Source: Sphingorhabdus sp. Alg231-15 (GTDB lineage: Bacteria; Pseudomonadota; Alphaproteobacteria; Sphingomonadales; Sphingomonadaceae). From it: 64,000 bases of DNA. Below are positions 46,439 through 56,500 of the stretch, one piece after another (within the stretch, counting starts at the first letter, position 1; every line of letters starts with the position of its first letter). The stretch covers positions 248,001 to 312,000 of the forward strand of contig NZ_LT703001.1 in NCBI RefSeq assembly GCF_900149705.1, in the 5' to 3' direction. A program made the translations under genes and the position numbers. The notes under the pieces are model-generated. The model was not told where the DNA came from and did no database searches. It saw only the letters and a list, made by a program, of their open reading frames with translations.

Positions 46439-49400
46439 ATGCCACTTCAAACCATTAGTCGTGCCTTATTCGTAACTGTATCTGCAACAGCTTGTGTCGC
46501 CGGATTGGCGGCAACTGCACAAGCTCAAACAGAACTGAACGTAGCAGACAATACTGCACAATCTCGTCCCGTAATGGTTGAAAATGCTCCCAGTATTGTA
46601 ATTCGGGACGATCTTACTTTAGATGACCCGCCCCCGGTCGGTGTCTTTGACAATATTGTAGATGTTACAGGCGTCGGACAAATGACCACGCGACCTGACC
46701 AGAATACTTTTGGGCTTGGCCTATGCACTGGCACATTGATCAATCCTCGGACGGTTATATTTGCAGCCCATTGTGTGAATAGCCAAGCGGCCGAAAGCTA
46801 TGGATTTGCAACGGGTGGTACAGCGATTGCGTTCGGTTTTAGCGCTGATAATCTTCCTGCTGTTAGACGGTGGGTCGGACTTGATGGTGGCGCCGCAAAT
46901 CAGACTGACGTCGATTTCAATATCTATAATGTGGAGCAAGTCTGGTATGATGAACGTTCAATTCCAACCGGATTCCTCGAGGCAGATGTTGCTCTTGCGA
47001 CGCTCGATACACACGCTGATGGGGTTCCGACCTGGACGCTCCTATTCTCTCCTTTGAGAGAAGAAACACACGGTGTTATCAATGGGTATGGCGCGCGAGG
47101 ATTAGGGCCTGACGGTTCCAATCTTGGAATTGATTTCCGTCGCCGTATTGCAGAGAATATGATTTCGTCCGCTAGCTCGCTAGATGACAGGAACAATTTT
47201 CTCTTCGGCCCCGGTGATCCAGCATTACCGCAAACCCTTTACAACACGGATTTTGACAGCCCGGACGGCGAAGCAGTATTTGACTCAACAGATGGTCGAT
47301 TTGATTTCGATCTTTACGATGGGGCTGCACTGCCACGTGAAGGAACTACTGCTGGCGGTGATTCCGGCAGTGCATTGGTCGCGGACGAACTTTTCGATAC
47401 GCCTGTGATCACGTCGGTATTGTCCGGTGGTTCCAGATTTTTCGGAAGTGATCCCGAGGATCCACTGACATTTCAACCCTTTTCGTCTTACGGGACACAG
47501 AGCTTCTATCAGCCGCTTTATCTGTTCTGGGATCAGATTGTTGCAAATAACAGCTATGTCTATGCTTCCAGCCGCGCCGGAACGCGCAATTGGATGAACC
47601 CTCGTCATTGGGTGCAGGATATGGATCCGAACTATGGCATTAGTGTTGATGGTGAACTCGTCAACGCCTTGCCTGGATTTGAGGCACCAGGCGTCACGGG
47701 TGACACACCCAAATTCGGGAATGTGTGTTTTCTGGACGACTGTCTGGATCTCTCAACACTCAGCGTAGAATTTGATGAAGGAACACCAAATAGTGTCTTC
47801 ATAGAAGGTGGTCCGGGTAGCCGCAATTTTGTGCCGAATAATGTGGTCGCTGATCCATCAGCTGGCGTTCGCGCACGCTATTTTGAAGTTACATTAGCGG
47901 CAAACGGAGCGACAAGGCTTCGCGACGATGTGACGATCGACCGGCTAAATATCGAAGGCGCTGCTCGGCTCGACATTCGTAGGCGTGGGAACCTCAAAGT
48001 CTGGGGTGATTATACACAGACCGGTGGCTGGCTCGATCTTCGGGGCACCCTGACAACCGGTGAAGCCTTCCTCGGTGTAGGACTAATAACCGGTAATGGG
48101 TTGTTCGATCCGACATTCCTGACGTCTGTCAATGGTTCGATAGCGCCTGGTCGCAACTTTGGAGACAGGGGAACTCTGACGATTGCAGGCGATGTCATAT
48201 TTGCTTCCGGAACATTGGCAATTTTTGATGTCAGCCGGCGCGGTAATGACAAGCTGGCAGTGATCGGCGACGCGGATAACTCCGGCATCATTTCGCTAGG
48301 CGGTACCGCAGCTGTGGTGAATGCCTTTGGGCGCCGTAGTGCTCGCTTTGGTCAGACGTTTGAGATTATTACGGCCGAAGGTGGTGTTGAAAACACCTTT
48401 GATGATGTTGTGGGCCGGATTGGTGTTCTTTATCCGGAGCTGATTTACGGTTCGAACAACGTTACCGCCAGAATGCGGGCTCTCCGTTTCTCGGATTTCT
48501 TCAACAGTAACGGTGTCACCAATCCATTTTCATTGGCGTTTGGCCGAGCGCTTGATGGAGCTCGCGGCAGTTCCTACTCTGACTTGAGTGATGTGTTTGG
48601 GTTGATTGATGTCATGGAGGCAGGTCAGTTGAACGCTACCTTCCAAAGTCTATCGGCGACCCAGGCGGGCCGTACAACGACGCTCGATCAACAACAAAGT
48701 TCTGCTATGCGCAGTCTTGTGTCTGATCGGCTGTCGCTGTTGGGTGCCAAAGACGGTGTGAAAGGCAGGATCAAGATTATTGGTGCTCCAGGGGTTTTGA
48801 ATAACCGACAGATTACCAATAGTTCGGCCTCACAACTTAGCTTTGCCGGAAACTACCAGTCTTCAAACTGGAATGCAGTCCAATTGCCAGAGAATATGAG
48901 CGGCTTTATGTCGGCTGGATATAACCAGTCTACATTGGCCTATGGTGGCAATGGTGCGGAGGACAGACAGGGAAGCTGGCATATCGCGATGGGGCTAGAA
49001 TTCGGTCTGGATGACCGCACAACTTTCGGGACGGCCTTTGGCTACGCTGATGGTGCCCAGCAAGTGAGCGGTAGTCTGGCGAATGTTGAGACCAATCAAG
49101 CATCAGTCTATGGCAACTATCGTCTCGGTGGTAACTTCTATATCGGCGGTCAAGCATCCATGTCTCATTCCCGGATCGGTTCCGACAGCAGGGTTAGCAG
49201 TGGAACTGCTCTGAATAATCTGGATACGAGTTCCTTGGCTTTTGCGAGCGAGATCGAGGCTGGCTATAATATCGATGTTGATGGTTTGCTGCTCACGCCG
49301 CGCGCCAGTATCGGTTATTCGTCCTATAGTGTTGATGGCTTCCGCGATAACGCCGGGAGTCTTGCAATGGCTGTGGATGAAATCAGCCGGTCTGGTCTGG

Positions 49401-49720
49401 AGGCCAAAGTTGGGCTTAAGATTTCCGGTAACACAAAAATGGGTTTTGCGTCGGGATGGTCATTCCAGCCTGAAATGAAACTTGACTATGTGAACCGGAT
49501 TTCAGGGAATGATACAGACTTTAATGTGAGATTCCTGGATGCCGAAAACTTGCCGTTCGCATTACCCATAGGATTGCAGGATGCGTCTTATGGTGAGATG
49601 AAGGGAGGATTTAATCTGACCAACGGCCCATTGAGTTTCGGTGCTGCCATAGAAACTAGGCTGGGTCAGCAGATCTATAGAGATGATCGTGCAGTCGTGA
49701 ATATGGCTATACGCTTCTGA
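46439..49720 (+). CDS. Trypsin-like (S1) autotransporter serine protease
   Basis: A 1093-residue surface protein. A signal peptide (about 1-30, cleavage near AQAQ) is followed by an S1 protease domain with His111 (AAHC), Asp183 (EADVALATLD) and Ser309 (GGDSGS), an intact triad. A beta-helical stretch (about 450-700) comes next, with repeats like LTTGEAFLGVGLITGNG, then a classic autotransporter barrel from about 820 to the end, closing with Phe (MAIRF). GGGAGA is the ribosome site. About 190 bases upstream (46249-46438) hold no gene. A perfect terminator follows. Substrate unknown. Confidence 0.88.
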   Translation: MPLQTISRALFVTVSATACVAGLAATAQAQTELNVADNTAQSRPVMVENAPSIVIRDDLTLDDPPPVGVFDNIVDVTGVGQMTTRPDQNTFGLGLCTGTLINPRTVIFAAHCVNSQAAESYGFATGGTAIAFGFSADNLPAVRRWVGLDGGAANQTDVDFNIYNVEQVWYDERSIPTGFLEADVALATLDTHADGVPTWTLLFSPLREETHGVINGYGARGLGPDGSNLGIDFRRRIAENMISSASSLDDRNNFLFGPGDPALPQTLYNTDFDSPDGEAVFDSTDGRFDFDLYDGAALPREGTTAGGDSGSALVADELFDTPVITSVLSGGSRFFGSDPEDPLTFQPFSSYGTQSFYQPLYLFWDQIVANNSYVYASSRAGTRNWMNPRHWVQDMDPNYGISVDGELVNALPGFEAPGVTGDTPKFGNVCFLDDCLDLSTLSVEFDEGTPNSVFIEGGPGSRNFVPNNVVADPSAGVRARYFEVTLAANGATRLRDDVTIDRLNIEGAARLDIRRRGNLKVWGDYTQTGGWLDLRGTLTTGEAFLGVGLITGNGLFDPTFLTSVNGSIAPGRNFGDRGTLTIAGDVIFASGTLAIFDVSRRGNDKLAVIGDADNSGIISLGGTAAVVNAFGRRSARFGQTFEIITAEGGVENTFDDVVGRIGVLYPELIYGSNNVTARMRALRFSDFFNSNGVTNPFSLAFGRALDGARGSSYSDLSDVFGLIDVMEAGQLNATFQSLSATQAGRTTTLDQQQSSAMRSLVSDRLSLLGAKDGVKGRIKIIGAPGVLNNRQITNSSASQLSFAGNYQSSNWNAVQLPENMSGFMSAGYNQSTLAYGGNGAEDRQGSWHIAMGLEFGLDDRTTFGTAFGYADGAQQVSGSLANVETNQASVYGNYRLGGNFYIGGQASMSHSRIGSDSRVSSGTALNNLDTSSLAFASEIEAGYNIDVDGLLLTPRASIGYSSYSVDGFRDNAGSLAMAVDEISRSGLEAKVGLKISGNTKMGFASGWSFQPEMKLDYVNRISGNDTDFNVRFLDAENLPFALPIGLQDASYGEMKGGFNLTNGPLSFGAAIETRLGQQIYRDDRAVVNMAIRF

Positions 49721-49751
49721 ATATAGACATCTCCCAAGATAAAGTGGAAAA

Positions 49752-49779
49752 GGGGAGCAGATATCTGCTCCCCTTTTTT
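49752..49779 (+). terminator. Rho-independent terminator after the S1 autotransporter
   Basis: GGGGAGCAGAT at 49752-49762 and ATCTGCTCCCC at 49763-49773 form a perfect 11-bp inverted repeat with no unpaired loop bases, flanked by A on the left and six T on the right. It closes the gene in the plus direction; the A-run would also let it work on the minus strand. Confidence 0.9.
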
Positions 49780-49890
49780 ATTGAAGGCGCATAGGACAGC
49801 GACATTGACCTTTTTGATGATTTGAAATAATATAACAACCGATTGAAACAATTGTTGCACCGCAGCAATTGGCTAAACAGGAGATTTTGG

Positions 49891-51180
49891 ATGGCTGACG
49901 AAAATAGCAAAGCCAATTTGCCGCCACTGTCCTTGCATGTTCCCGAACCCAAATATCGTCCAGGCGACGCGGTTGACTATAGCGATGTCGAAATTCCTAA
50001 GGCCGGCGACCAACCGCGGCCTGATGAGAGCAGTGACCCGGCGAGCATGCGCGATATGGTGTACGACATGGTGCGTGTGTTGGATGATGACTATAAAGCG
50101 GTTGGTCCATGGAATCCGAAGCTTTCTGACGACACGCTTCTCAAAATGCTCAAAACCATGGCGCAGGTGCGTGCCTTTGACGACCGATTGCACCGAATGC
50201 AGCGCCAGGGCAAAACCAGTTTTTACATGAAATCGACGGGTGAAGAAGCGACGTCAGTTGCGGCAGCCATGGCCCTGCATAGCGATGATATGTGTTTTCC
50301 GAGCTATCGGCAGCAGGGCATACTTTTTGTCCGGGGCTATCCAATGGTCGATATGATCAACCAGATTTTCTCCAATCGGGAAGACAAGTTAAAAGGCCGC
50401 CAGCTTCCCATCATGTATTGTTCGCGGCGACTGGGATTTTTTTCCATTTCCGGCAATCTCGCGACACAATATCCGCAAGCTGTTGGATGGGCGATGGCTA
50501 GCGCTGCCAAAGGCGATACGCGTATCGCAGCAACGTGGTGCGGTGAAGGTTCTACAGCTGAAGGCGACTTCCACAGTGCGATGACCTTTGCGACGGTATA
50601 TAATGCACCGATTATCATGAATGTGGTGAACAACCAGTGGGCGATATCTTCTTTTTCCGGTTTTGCCGGCGGAGAGCGGACAACTTTTGCGGCACGGGCG
50701 GCAGGCTACGGCATTGCCGGTTTGCGGGTGGACGGCAATGATCCGCTGGCGGTTTATGCCGCGACCCAATGGGCAGCCGAACGTGCGCGCACCAATAATG
50801 GTCCGACCTTGATTGAACATTTCACGTATCGCGCGGAGGCACATAGTACCTCCGATGATCCGAGCGCCTATCGGAGTGCGCAAGAGCGCGAAGAATGGCC
50901 CTTGGGTGATCCGATAACCCGGCTGAAGCGGCATCTGATCCATCGCGGTGTATGGAGCAAGGAACAGCATGAAGCACTCGACAAAGAATGTATCGAGGCT
51001 GTGAAAGTGGCGACCAAGGAAGCCGAGAAAAATGGCATATTGGGTCACGGGCTTCACCAGCCATTTGAGACGATGTTCCAGGATGTCTTTGAAGAAATGC
51101 CTTGGCATCTGAAAGAGCAGAGCGAGCAAGCGAACAAGGAACGAGAAATCAAATGGCCAGATGCGGAGGCATCCAAATAA
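49891..51180 (+). CDS. bkdA1: Branched-chain 2-oxoacid dehydrogenase E1 subunit alpha
   Basis: E1alpha (429 residues) carries thiamine diphosphate and decarboxylates 2-oxoisovalerate and related acids from valine, leucine and isoleucine breakdown. The ThDP motif is GEGSTAEGDFHSA ... VVNNQWAIS (GDG-X-NN type), with YRQQGILFVRGYP and AYRSAQEREEWPLGDPI also typical of BCKDH-E1alpha rather than pyruvate dehydrogenase. ATG 49891 follows AGGAG at 49879; the frame reaches 49843. A long polar N-terminus (1-80) is usual for this family. First of a three-gene operon. Confidence 0.93.
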   Translation: MADENSKANLPPLSLHVPEPKYRPGDAVDYSDVEIPKAGDQPRPDESSDPASMRDMVYDMVRVLDDDYKAVGPWNPKLSDDTLLKMLKTMAQVRAFDDRLHRMQRQGKTSFYMKSTGEEATSVAAAMALHSDDMCFPSYRQQGILFVRGYPMVDMINQIFSNREDKLKGRQLPIMYCSRRLGFFSISGNLATQYPQAVGWAMASAAKGDTRIAATWCGEGSTAEGDFHSAMTFATVYNAPIIMNVVNNQWAISSFSGFAGGERTTFAARAAGYGIAGLRVDGNDPLAVYAATQWAAERARTNNGPTLIEHFTYRAEAHSTSDDPSAYRSAQEREEWPLGDPITRLKRHLIHRGVWSKEQHEALDKECIEAVKVATKEAEKNGILGHGLHQPFETMFQDVFEEMPWHLKEQSEQANKEREIKWPDAEASK

Positions 51181-52202
51181 TGGCAACCATGAACATGATA
51201 GAAGCCATTAATAGTGGCCTAGACAATATGATGGCGCGCGATGATGATGTCGTCATCATGGGTGAAGATGTCGGCTATTTTGGCGGCGTTTTCCGCGCGA
51301 CTGCTGGTTTGCAAGAAAAGCACGGTAAGACGCGCTGTTTCGATACACCAATTAGCGAATGCGGGATTATTGGTGTGGCCGTCGGCATGGCGGCTTATGG
51401 GATGCGGCCTGTTCCGGAAATCCAATTTGCCGATTATATCTACCCTGGGCTCGATCAGCTTGTGTCAGAAGCCGCGCGTCTACGCTATCGATCGGCGGCT
51501 GAATTCACCAGTGCTATCACGGTGCGCTCTCCTTTTGGTGGGGGCATATTTGGTGGTCAGACGCATAGTCAGTCGCCGGAGAGTATGTTTACCCATGTCT
51601 GTGGGTTAAAGACGGTTATTCCTTCGACGCCTTATGATGCCAAGGGATTGCTGATTTCGGCGATTGAAGACAATGACCCTGTAATGTTCTTTGAACCTAA
51701 GCGGATCTATAATGGTCCGTTTACTGGCTATTATGACAAGCCAGTGGAACCATGGTCGAAATTTGAGGCTTCAGAGGTCCCGGAGGACTATTACAAGATA
51801 CCGCTCGGCAAGGCGAACATTGTGCGGGAGGGCGAAGCGGTGACGGTTCTGGCTTACGGCACGATGGTGCATGTTGCTAACGCAGTGGTGGAAGAACATG
51901 GTATCGATGCAGAAGTCATTGATTTGCGCACACTGGTCCCGCTGGATATCGAGACGATTGAAGCATCGGTCAAGAAAACCGGGCGCTGCCTGATCATTCA
52001 TGAGGCAACGCGAACCAGCGGTTTTGGTGCAGAACTTTCGGCATTGGTGCAGGAGCGGTGCTTCTATCATCTGGAAGCACCCATTGAGCGGGTTACCGGA
52101 TTTGACACGCCTTACCCCCATTCGCTGGAATGGGCTTACTTCCCGGGACCGGTTCGGATTGGCGAGGCTTTGGATAAGATAGTCGGGGAGCTGACATCAT
52201 GA
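51180..52202 (+). CDS. bkdA2: Branched-chain 2-oxoacid dehydrogenase E1 subunit beta
   Basis: E1beta (340 residues) completes the alpha2beta2 decarboxylase. Typical parts are MGEDVGYFGGVFRATAGL, PISECGIIGVAVGMAAYG, FADYIYPGLDQLVSEAARLRYRS and the C-terminal transketolase-like LVPLDIETIEASVKKTGR. The start ATG 51180 shares the last base of the E1alpha stop; a frame from 51102 lies within E1alpha. The stop overlaps E2 by 4 bases (ATGA). Confidence 0.94.
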   Translation: MATMNMIEAINSGLDNMMARDDDVVIMGEDVGYFGGVFRATAGLQEKHGKTRCFDTPISECGIIGVAVGMAAYGMRPVPEIQFADYIYPGLDQLVSEAARLRYRSAAEFTSAITVRSPFGGGIFGGQTHSQSPESMFTHVCGLKTVIPSTPYDAKGLLISAIEDNDPVMFFEPKRIYNGPFTGYYDKPVEPWSKFEASEVPEDYYKIPLGKANIVREGEAVTVLAYGTMVHVANAVVEEHGIDAEVIDLRTLVPLDIETIEASVKKTGRCLIIHEATRTSGFGAELSALVQERCFYHLEAPIERVTGFDTPYPHSLEWAYFPGPVRIGEALDKIVGELTS

Positions 52203-53500
52203 GCATATACACTTTTAACCTGCCGGATATCGGCGAAGGCATTGCTGAGGCGGAGATCGTTGCTTGGCATGTGAAGGTTGGTGACCGGGTTGAGGAAGAT
52301 GACCAGATTGCCGACATGATGACCGACAAGGCGACGGTTGAAATGGAGGCGCCGGTATCAGGAACGGTTGTTGCTGTTGCTGGGGAAGAGGGCGACATTA
52401 TTGCGATTGGTTCGATGTTGGTTCAGATAGAGTCTGAAGTTGACGAAGGGGCCGCGGAAGAGGACATGGCGCAAAGTCGCGCGACGGCCGAGAGTGACGC
52501 TATGACGCCACCACAAGTTACTGAAATAAAAGACGAAAGTACGCCAAAGGCCGAAGCTCCAACGCCGGCGCCCGAAGTTGCCAAAGACGCGGTGGAACCA
52601 CCACAAAGTGACGTCATGGCAGCAGATAACGCACCATCGGCAAAGGTTCTCGCGACCCCCGCTGTGCGCAAACGCGCTGCGGATCTGGGCGTCGATCTGA
52701 GCCTGGTAAAGGCTCAGGGTGAGCATATCCGGCATAGTGATCTGGACGCTTATCTGAGCTATGGCAGCGGGCAGGGCTATCGTCCCGCTGGCGCCTCTCA
52801 GAAGCGTGATGACGAGACAATCAAGGTCATCGGCATGCGCCGCAAGATCGCTCAGAACATGGCGGAATCGAAGCGCCATATTCCGCATTTTTCTTATGTC
52901 GATGAGATTGATATGACAGCGCTGGAGGACATGCGCGCGGACCTTAATGCCAATCGTGGTGACCGGCCAAAGCTGACTATGTTGCCTCTGATGATCGTTG
53001 CGATTTGCAAATCCTTGCCGCAGTTCCCGATGCTCAACGCGACCTATGACGACGAGGCTGGCCTTGTGACGCGTCATGGCGCTGTGCACCTGGGCATGGC
53101 CACCCAGACGGAACAGGGCCTCATGGTGCCTGTTATACGGGATGCACAGGACAAGAATATATGGCAATTGGCGGCAGATATCGGCCGTTTATCGGCTGCT
53201 GCGCGCGATGGTAGTGCAAAAGCAGATGAATTGTCGGGATCGACGCTGACATTGACGTCTCTGGGGCCTTTGGGTGGCATTGCGACCACACCCGTGATTC
53301 AACGTCCGCAGGTCGCCATTATCGGCCCTAACAAGATCGTCGAGCGCCCCATGATCATTGACGGCGAGATTCAAGCGCGCAAGCTTATGAATCTGTCGAT
53401 CTCGTGTGATCACAGGGTCGTGGACGGCTATGATGCCGCCAGCTATGTGCAAGCGCTCAAGCATTTGCTCGAGACACCTGTTTTATTATTCGCTGACTGA
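52199..53500 (+). CDS. bkdB: Branched-chain 2-oxoacid dehydrogenase E2 (dihydrolipoamide acyltransferase)
   Basis: E2 (433 residues): one lipoyl domain (about 1-80) with lipoyl Lys44 in DKATVE, an Ala/Pro-rich linker (about 85-150), a peripheral-subunit-binding domain (about 155-190, TPAVRKRAADLGVDLSLV), and a catalytic acyltransferase domain ending with His405 in CDHRVVDG. It moves the acyl group to CoA. E3 (lpd) is not in the window. It converges on the giant barrel gene with about 30 bases between. Confidence 0.94.
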   Translation: MSIYTFNLPDIGEGIAEAEIVAWHVKVGDRVEEDDQIADMMTDKATVEMEAPVSGTVVAVAGEEGDIIAIGSMLVQIESEVDEGAAEEDMAQSRATAESDAMTPPQVTEIKDESTPKAEAPTPAPEVAKDAVEPPQSDVMAADNAPSAKVLATPAVRKRAADLGVDLSLVKAQGEHIRHSDLDAYLSYGSGQGYRPAGASQKRDDETIKVIGMRRKIAQNMAESKRHIPHFSYVDEIDMTALEDMRADLNANRGDRPKLTMLPLMIVAICKSLPQFPMLNATYDDEAGLVTRHGAVHLGMATQTEQGLMVPVIRDAQDKNIWQLAADIGRLSAAARDGSAKADELSGSTLTLTSLGPLGGIATTPVIQRPQVAIIGPNKIVERPMIIDGEIQARKLMNLSISCDHRVVDGYDAASYVQALKHLLETPVLLFAD

Positions 53501-53531
53501 AAGGCAGTGAATATTAGACGCAACTAACCCC

Positions 53532-56500
53532 TTAAAGCCCCAAACTTCCTAAGGTTTGCTGGTCAAATTTCAGGCGGAAGGTGATGAAGGGTCCATCTCT
53601 GGTATAGCGGCTTTCTTCAAAGTCGCGGTCTTCAAAACCCACCACATTATAGCCGAGCGAGATATAACCGTTTTTAAACGGCGTGATCCCGATGCTCGGT
53701 CCCCCGCTATAGGCAACGGACTCGAAATCCGTGCCTATCCGCGCAGTCGCCTGGCCGCCGATATCAATGGTGTCGGATAGGTCGAACTTGACGTCCGCAC
53801 CGACCACATTGCTCCAGCCTTTGACATCATCTTCACCAAATTTATCGAAAACATAGCGGCTTCCCCAAAAGAAGCTATATTCTCCGGATTCAGTGAAAAT
53901 TCCGTCATCCGCGTCAATCGGCGTATAATTGACGCTTAAACTATTGATAATTCTACGAGAAGTAACGTCACCGTTGACGAGAAGCGGTGCGCCGCCAATC
54001 GGTCCGGACGTGCCCGCGGTCGCATTGCGCACCCGGTCCTCGCGGAACTCGAGTTTTTCAAGCCACGACCAACGGCTGTCGGCTGGACGATGGGCCCAGC
54101 TGGCTTCCGCTTCGATCACCCTCGTGCTGGTGCCGGTTTCGTCTTCGGCAACAAAGATGCTGCCCAATGCTCCCAAAGCACTGCCTTCACCGATCTGTTT
54201 CAAAACGGCCGAGGTGAAACCATAGCGTTCCGAAATATCGCCATCGCGATATTCTGCCCGCGATACCCAGCTCCAATCATCGGTGCGGAAGGTCGCACCA
54301 GCGGTGACGGCGACGAAATCTTCCGTCAAACTACCATCATTGCCGAGAAAACCGCCGGAAGCAACAGGCTGTTCGTCGTTAATCACATCGCTGCGGTCAA
54401 AACCCCCCAAGGTTTCGTTGCCATCGAGTGAGAAATCGATCGTCCACTTGTCATCCAGCGGTATCGACTGGGTTAGACCGTAAGCCGCAAAAGTGCGCGG
54501 GCCAAATTCGGTAATTTCCTGTTGATTGGCGCTGACCACGGCGCGGGCCCCATCCCACGGCGCGACATCGACACCGATACGCGCGGTGCGTGCATCGATA
54601 TTTTCACCGTCAGCAATCTCATAGGTACCGACCAATTTGATATCGTTGGTGATCGCATAGCGAGCGGTCACGCTGTGACGGGCCGGGAAGTCGATGCTTT
54701 CATCCTGACCGCCCAATGCGAACTCGGTTTGTGCGTCCAGTTCCAACTTTCCGTCGAATAGTTTTTGTGTTGCGCCAAGGCGGGCGAGTGTAGAGCGATT
54801 GACGCTGCCGTCAGACAATCTGTCTTCCGCATGGACGACACCGGCGCGCAAGGCCGTATCATCGCTGCGATATTCAATCTCTGCTGTTCCCGAACGCCGG
54901 CGCGCATCGGTGGTCAGGAAATTCTCTTGATAGCCGCTGGCGGATAGCGAAAGTTTGTCGCTCAAGCGTACCCGCGTATCGATGCCGAATTTGCGTGTGC
55001 CGCTTTCTGCCGCGTTGAGCTGTCCCAGGCCAAAGCCAGCGGATTGCTGACGTACATAGGCAAGCACATCGAAATTCGAACCATGATGCTCAGCCTCGAC
55101 GAGCCAGGCCACAGCGCTATCTGCTCCGCGCTGCTCACCATTTAGCACATCGGCGGTTTTGTCTTCGCTGTCGCTGGACGCCACTTCTGCACGGAATTCG
55201 GTTTTCAGATTAGGACGATAGCGAACATCCACTCCTAGAAGATCGCTTTTGACGCTTTCATTCTCATCGTGGATTGCCGTCGCGCCGATTTTGAACTTCT
55301 TGTCCTTGGACTCGTAAGTCAGCCGGCCGCCGGCATTGAGATCACGTCCACCCACGCCCAACACTTCATATTCGGCGATGATGAATTGTGGATCCAGACC
55401 GCTGCTGCGGCTCAAAATCGGTTCACGGAAACGCAAGGTGCCAGCGAGATAGTCGATATCATAATCGATATGACGGGTTAGTTCTTTGCGCTCAACAATC
55501 CGGTCAGAACGCAGACGGTCGCGGGTTTCCAGCGTAATTCGTTCGCTATTCGCGATTATGTCACGTGTGGAGAGAGCGTAGGGACCGGACAGGCCATTGC
55601 CCTGAATTTCCTCACGACGGAAACGATTGGCGGCATCCGCGCCAAAGGCTAGCGCACTGACCTGTTCGCTGCGATATTCGGCTTTCACGCCGTTAAAGGC
55701 ACGCTGGTAGCGAGCCAGTTCCGGTTCGTTGATGCCGGTTTCATAGTCACCGAACAGCGCATAAAATTGCGGACGTTCGAGCTTGAGATACAGGCGGCGA
55801 ACCGATGCGGCATCGTAGCGTTGCTCGGAACGGTCGGCATAAACCGTGTAATAGCGGCGCGGGTCAATCACCCCGGCAAAGCGGGTTTCATCTTCTTCCT
55901 TGTCCGTGTCATAGGCGAGTGTCATCAGCCATTTGCCGGTGACACGGCCTTTGGCGTAAAGGGCGACGCGGCCATCGAGATTGATATTGTCATCATCCTC
56001 CGTGAGGTCTTCCAGGCGCTCGTCAAGGGTGTTGAAGCCGACGGTACCTGCTGCAAAACCGACCACAGTCCATGGGCGATCGCCGGGATCAAGCCAGGTT
56101 TCGATACGCTGCTCACGCGTTACTTCGCCGTCGCGGAACGGGAAGGTGACGCTGACAGAGCCAGATGCGGTTGTCGGAGCGAGTTCGATATAGGCAATGC
56201 CCTCATCGCCCTCGACGCGCCACACCGGGGCACCGCGTTCGAGGCCGGAAAGCTGGTTCGCCTGTTGCGCATCCACCTCGATGGCGGGAGCATAGGGGGC
56301 AGGGACGCTGAAGTCGCCGGTTGCGCCATGATGGGCAGGGCGGCCGTCACGATCCGTCAGGCGCACGGCCAAAATGGGCCGGGTTACACCGTCTGCGATC
56401 AAAACAGATTTGTCTTTGAGCAATTCCGCGTTGAGCGGACTGGCCGAATAATGCACTTCGCGAGTCAATTCTTCGACCAGCGTGCCGTTTTTGTCCAAAA

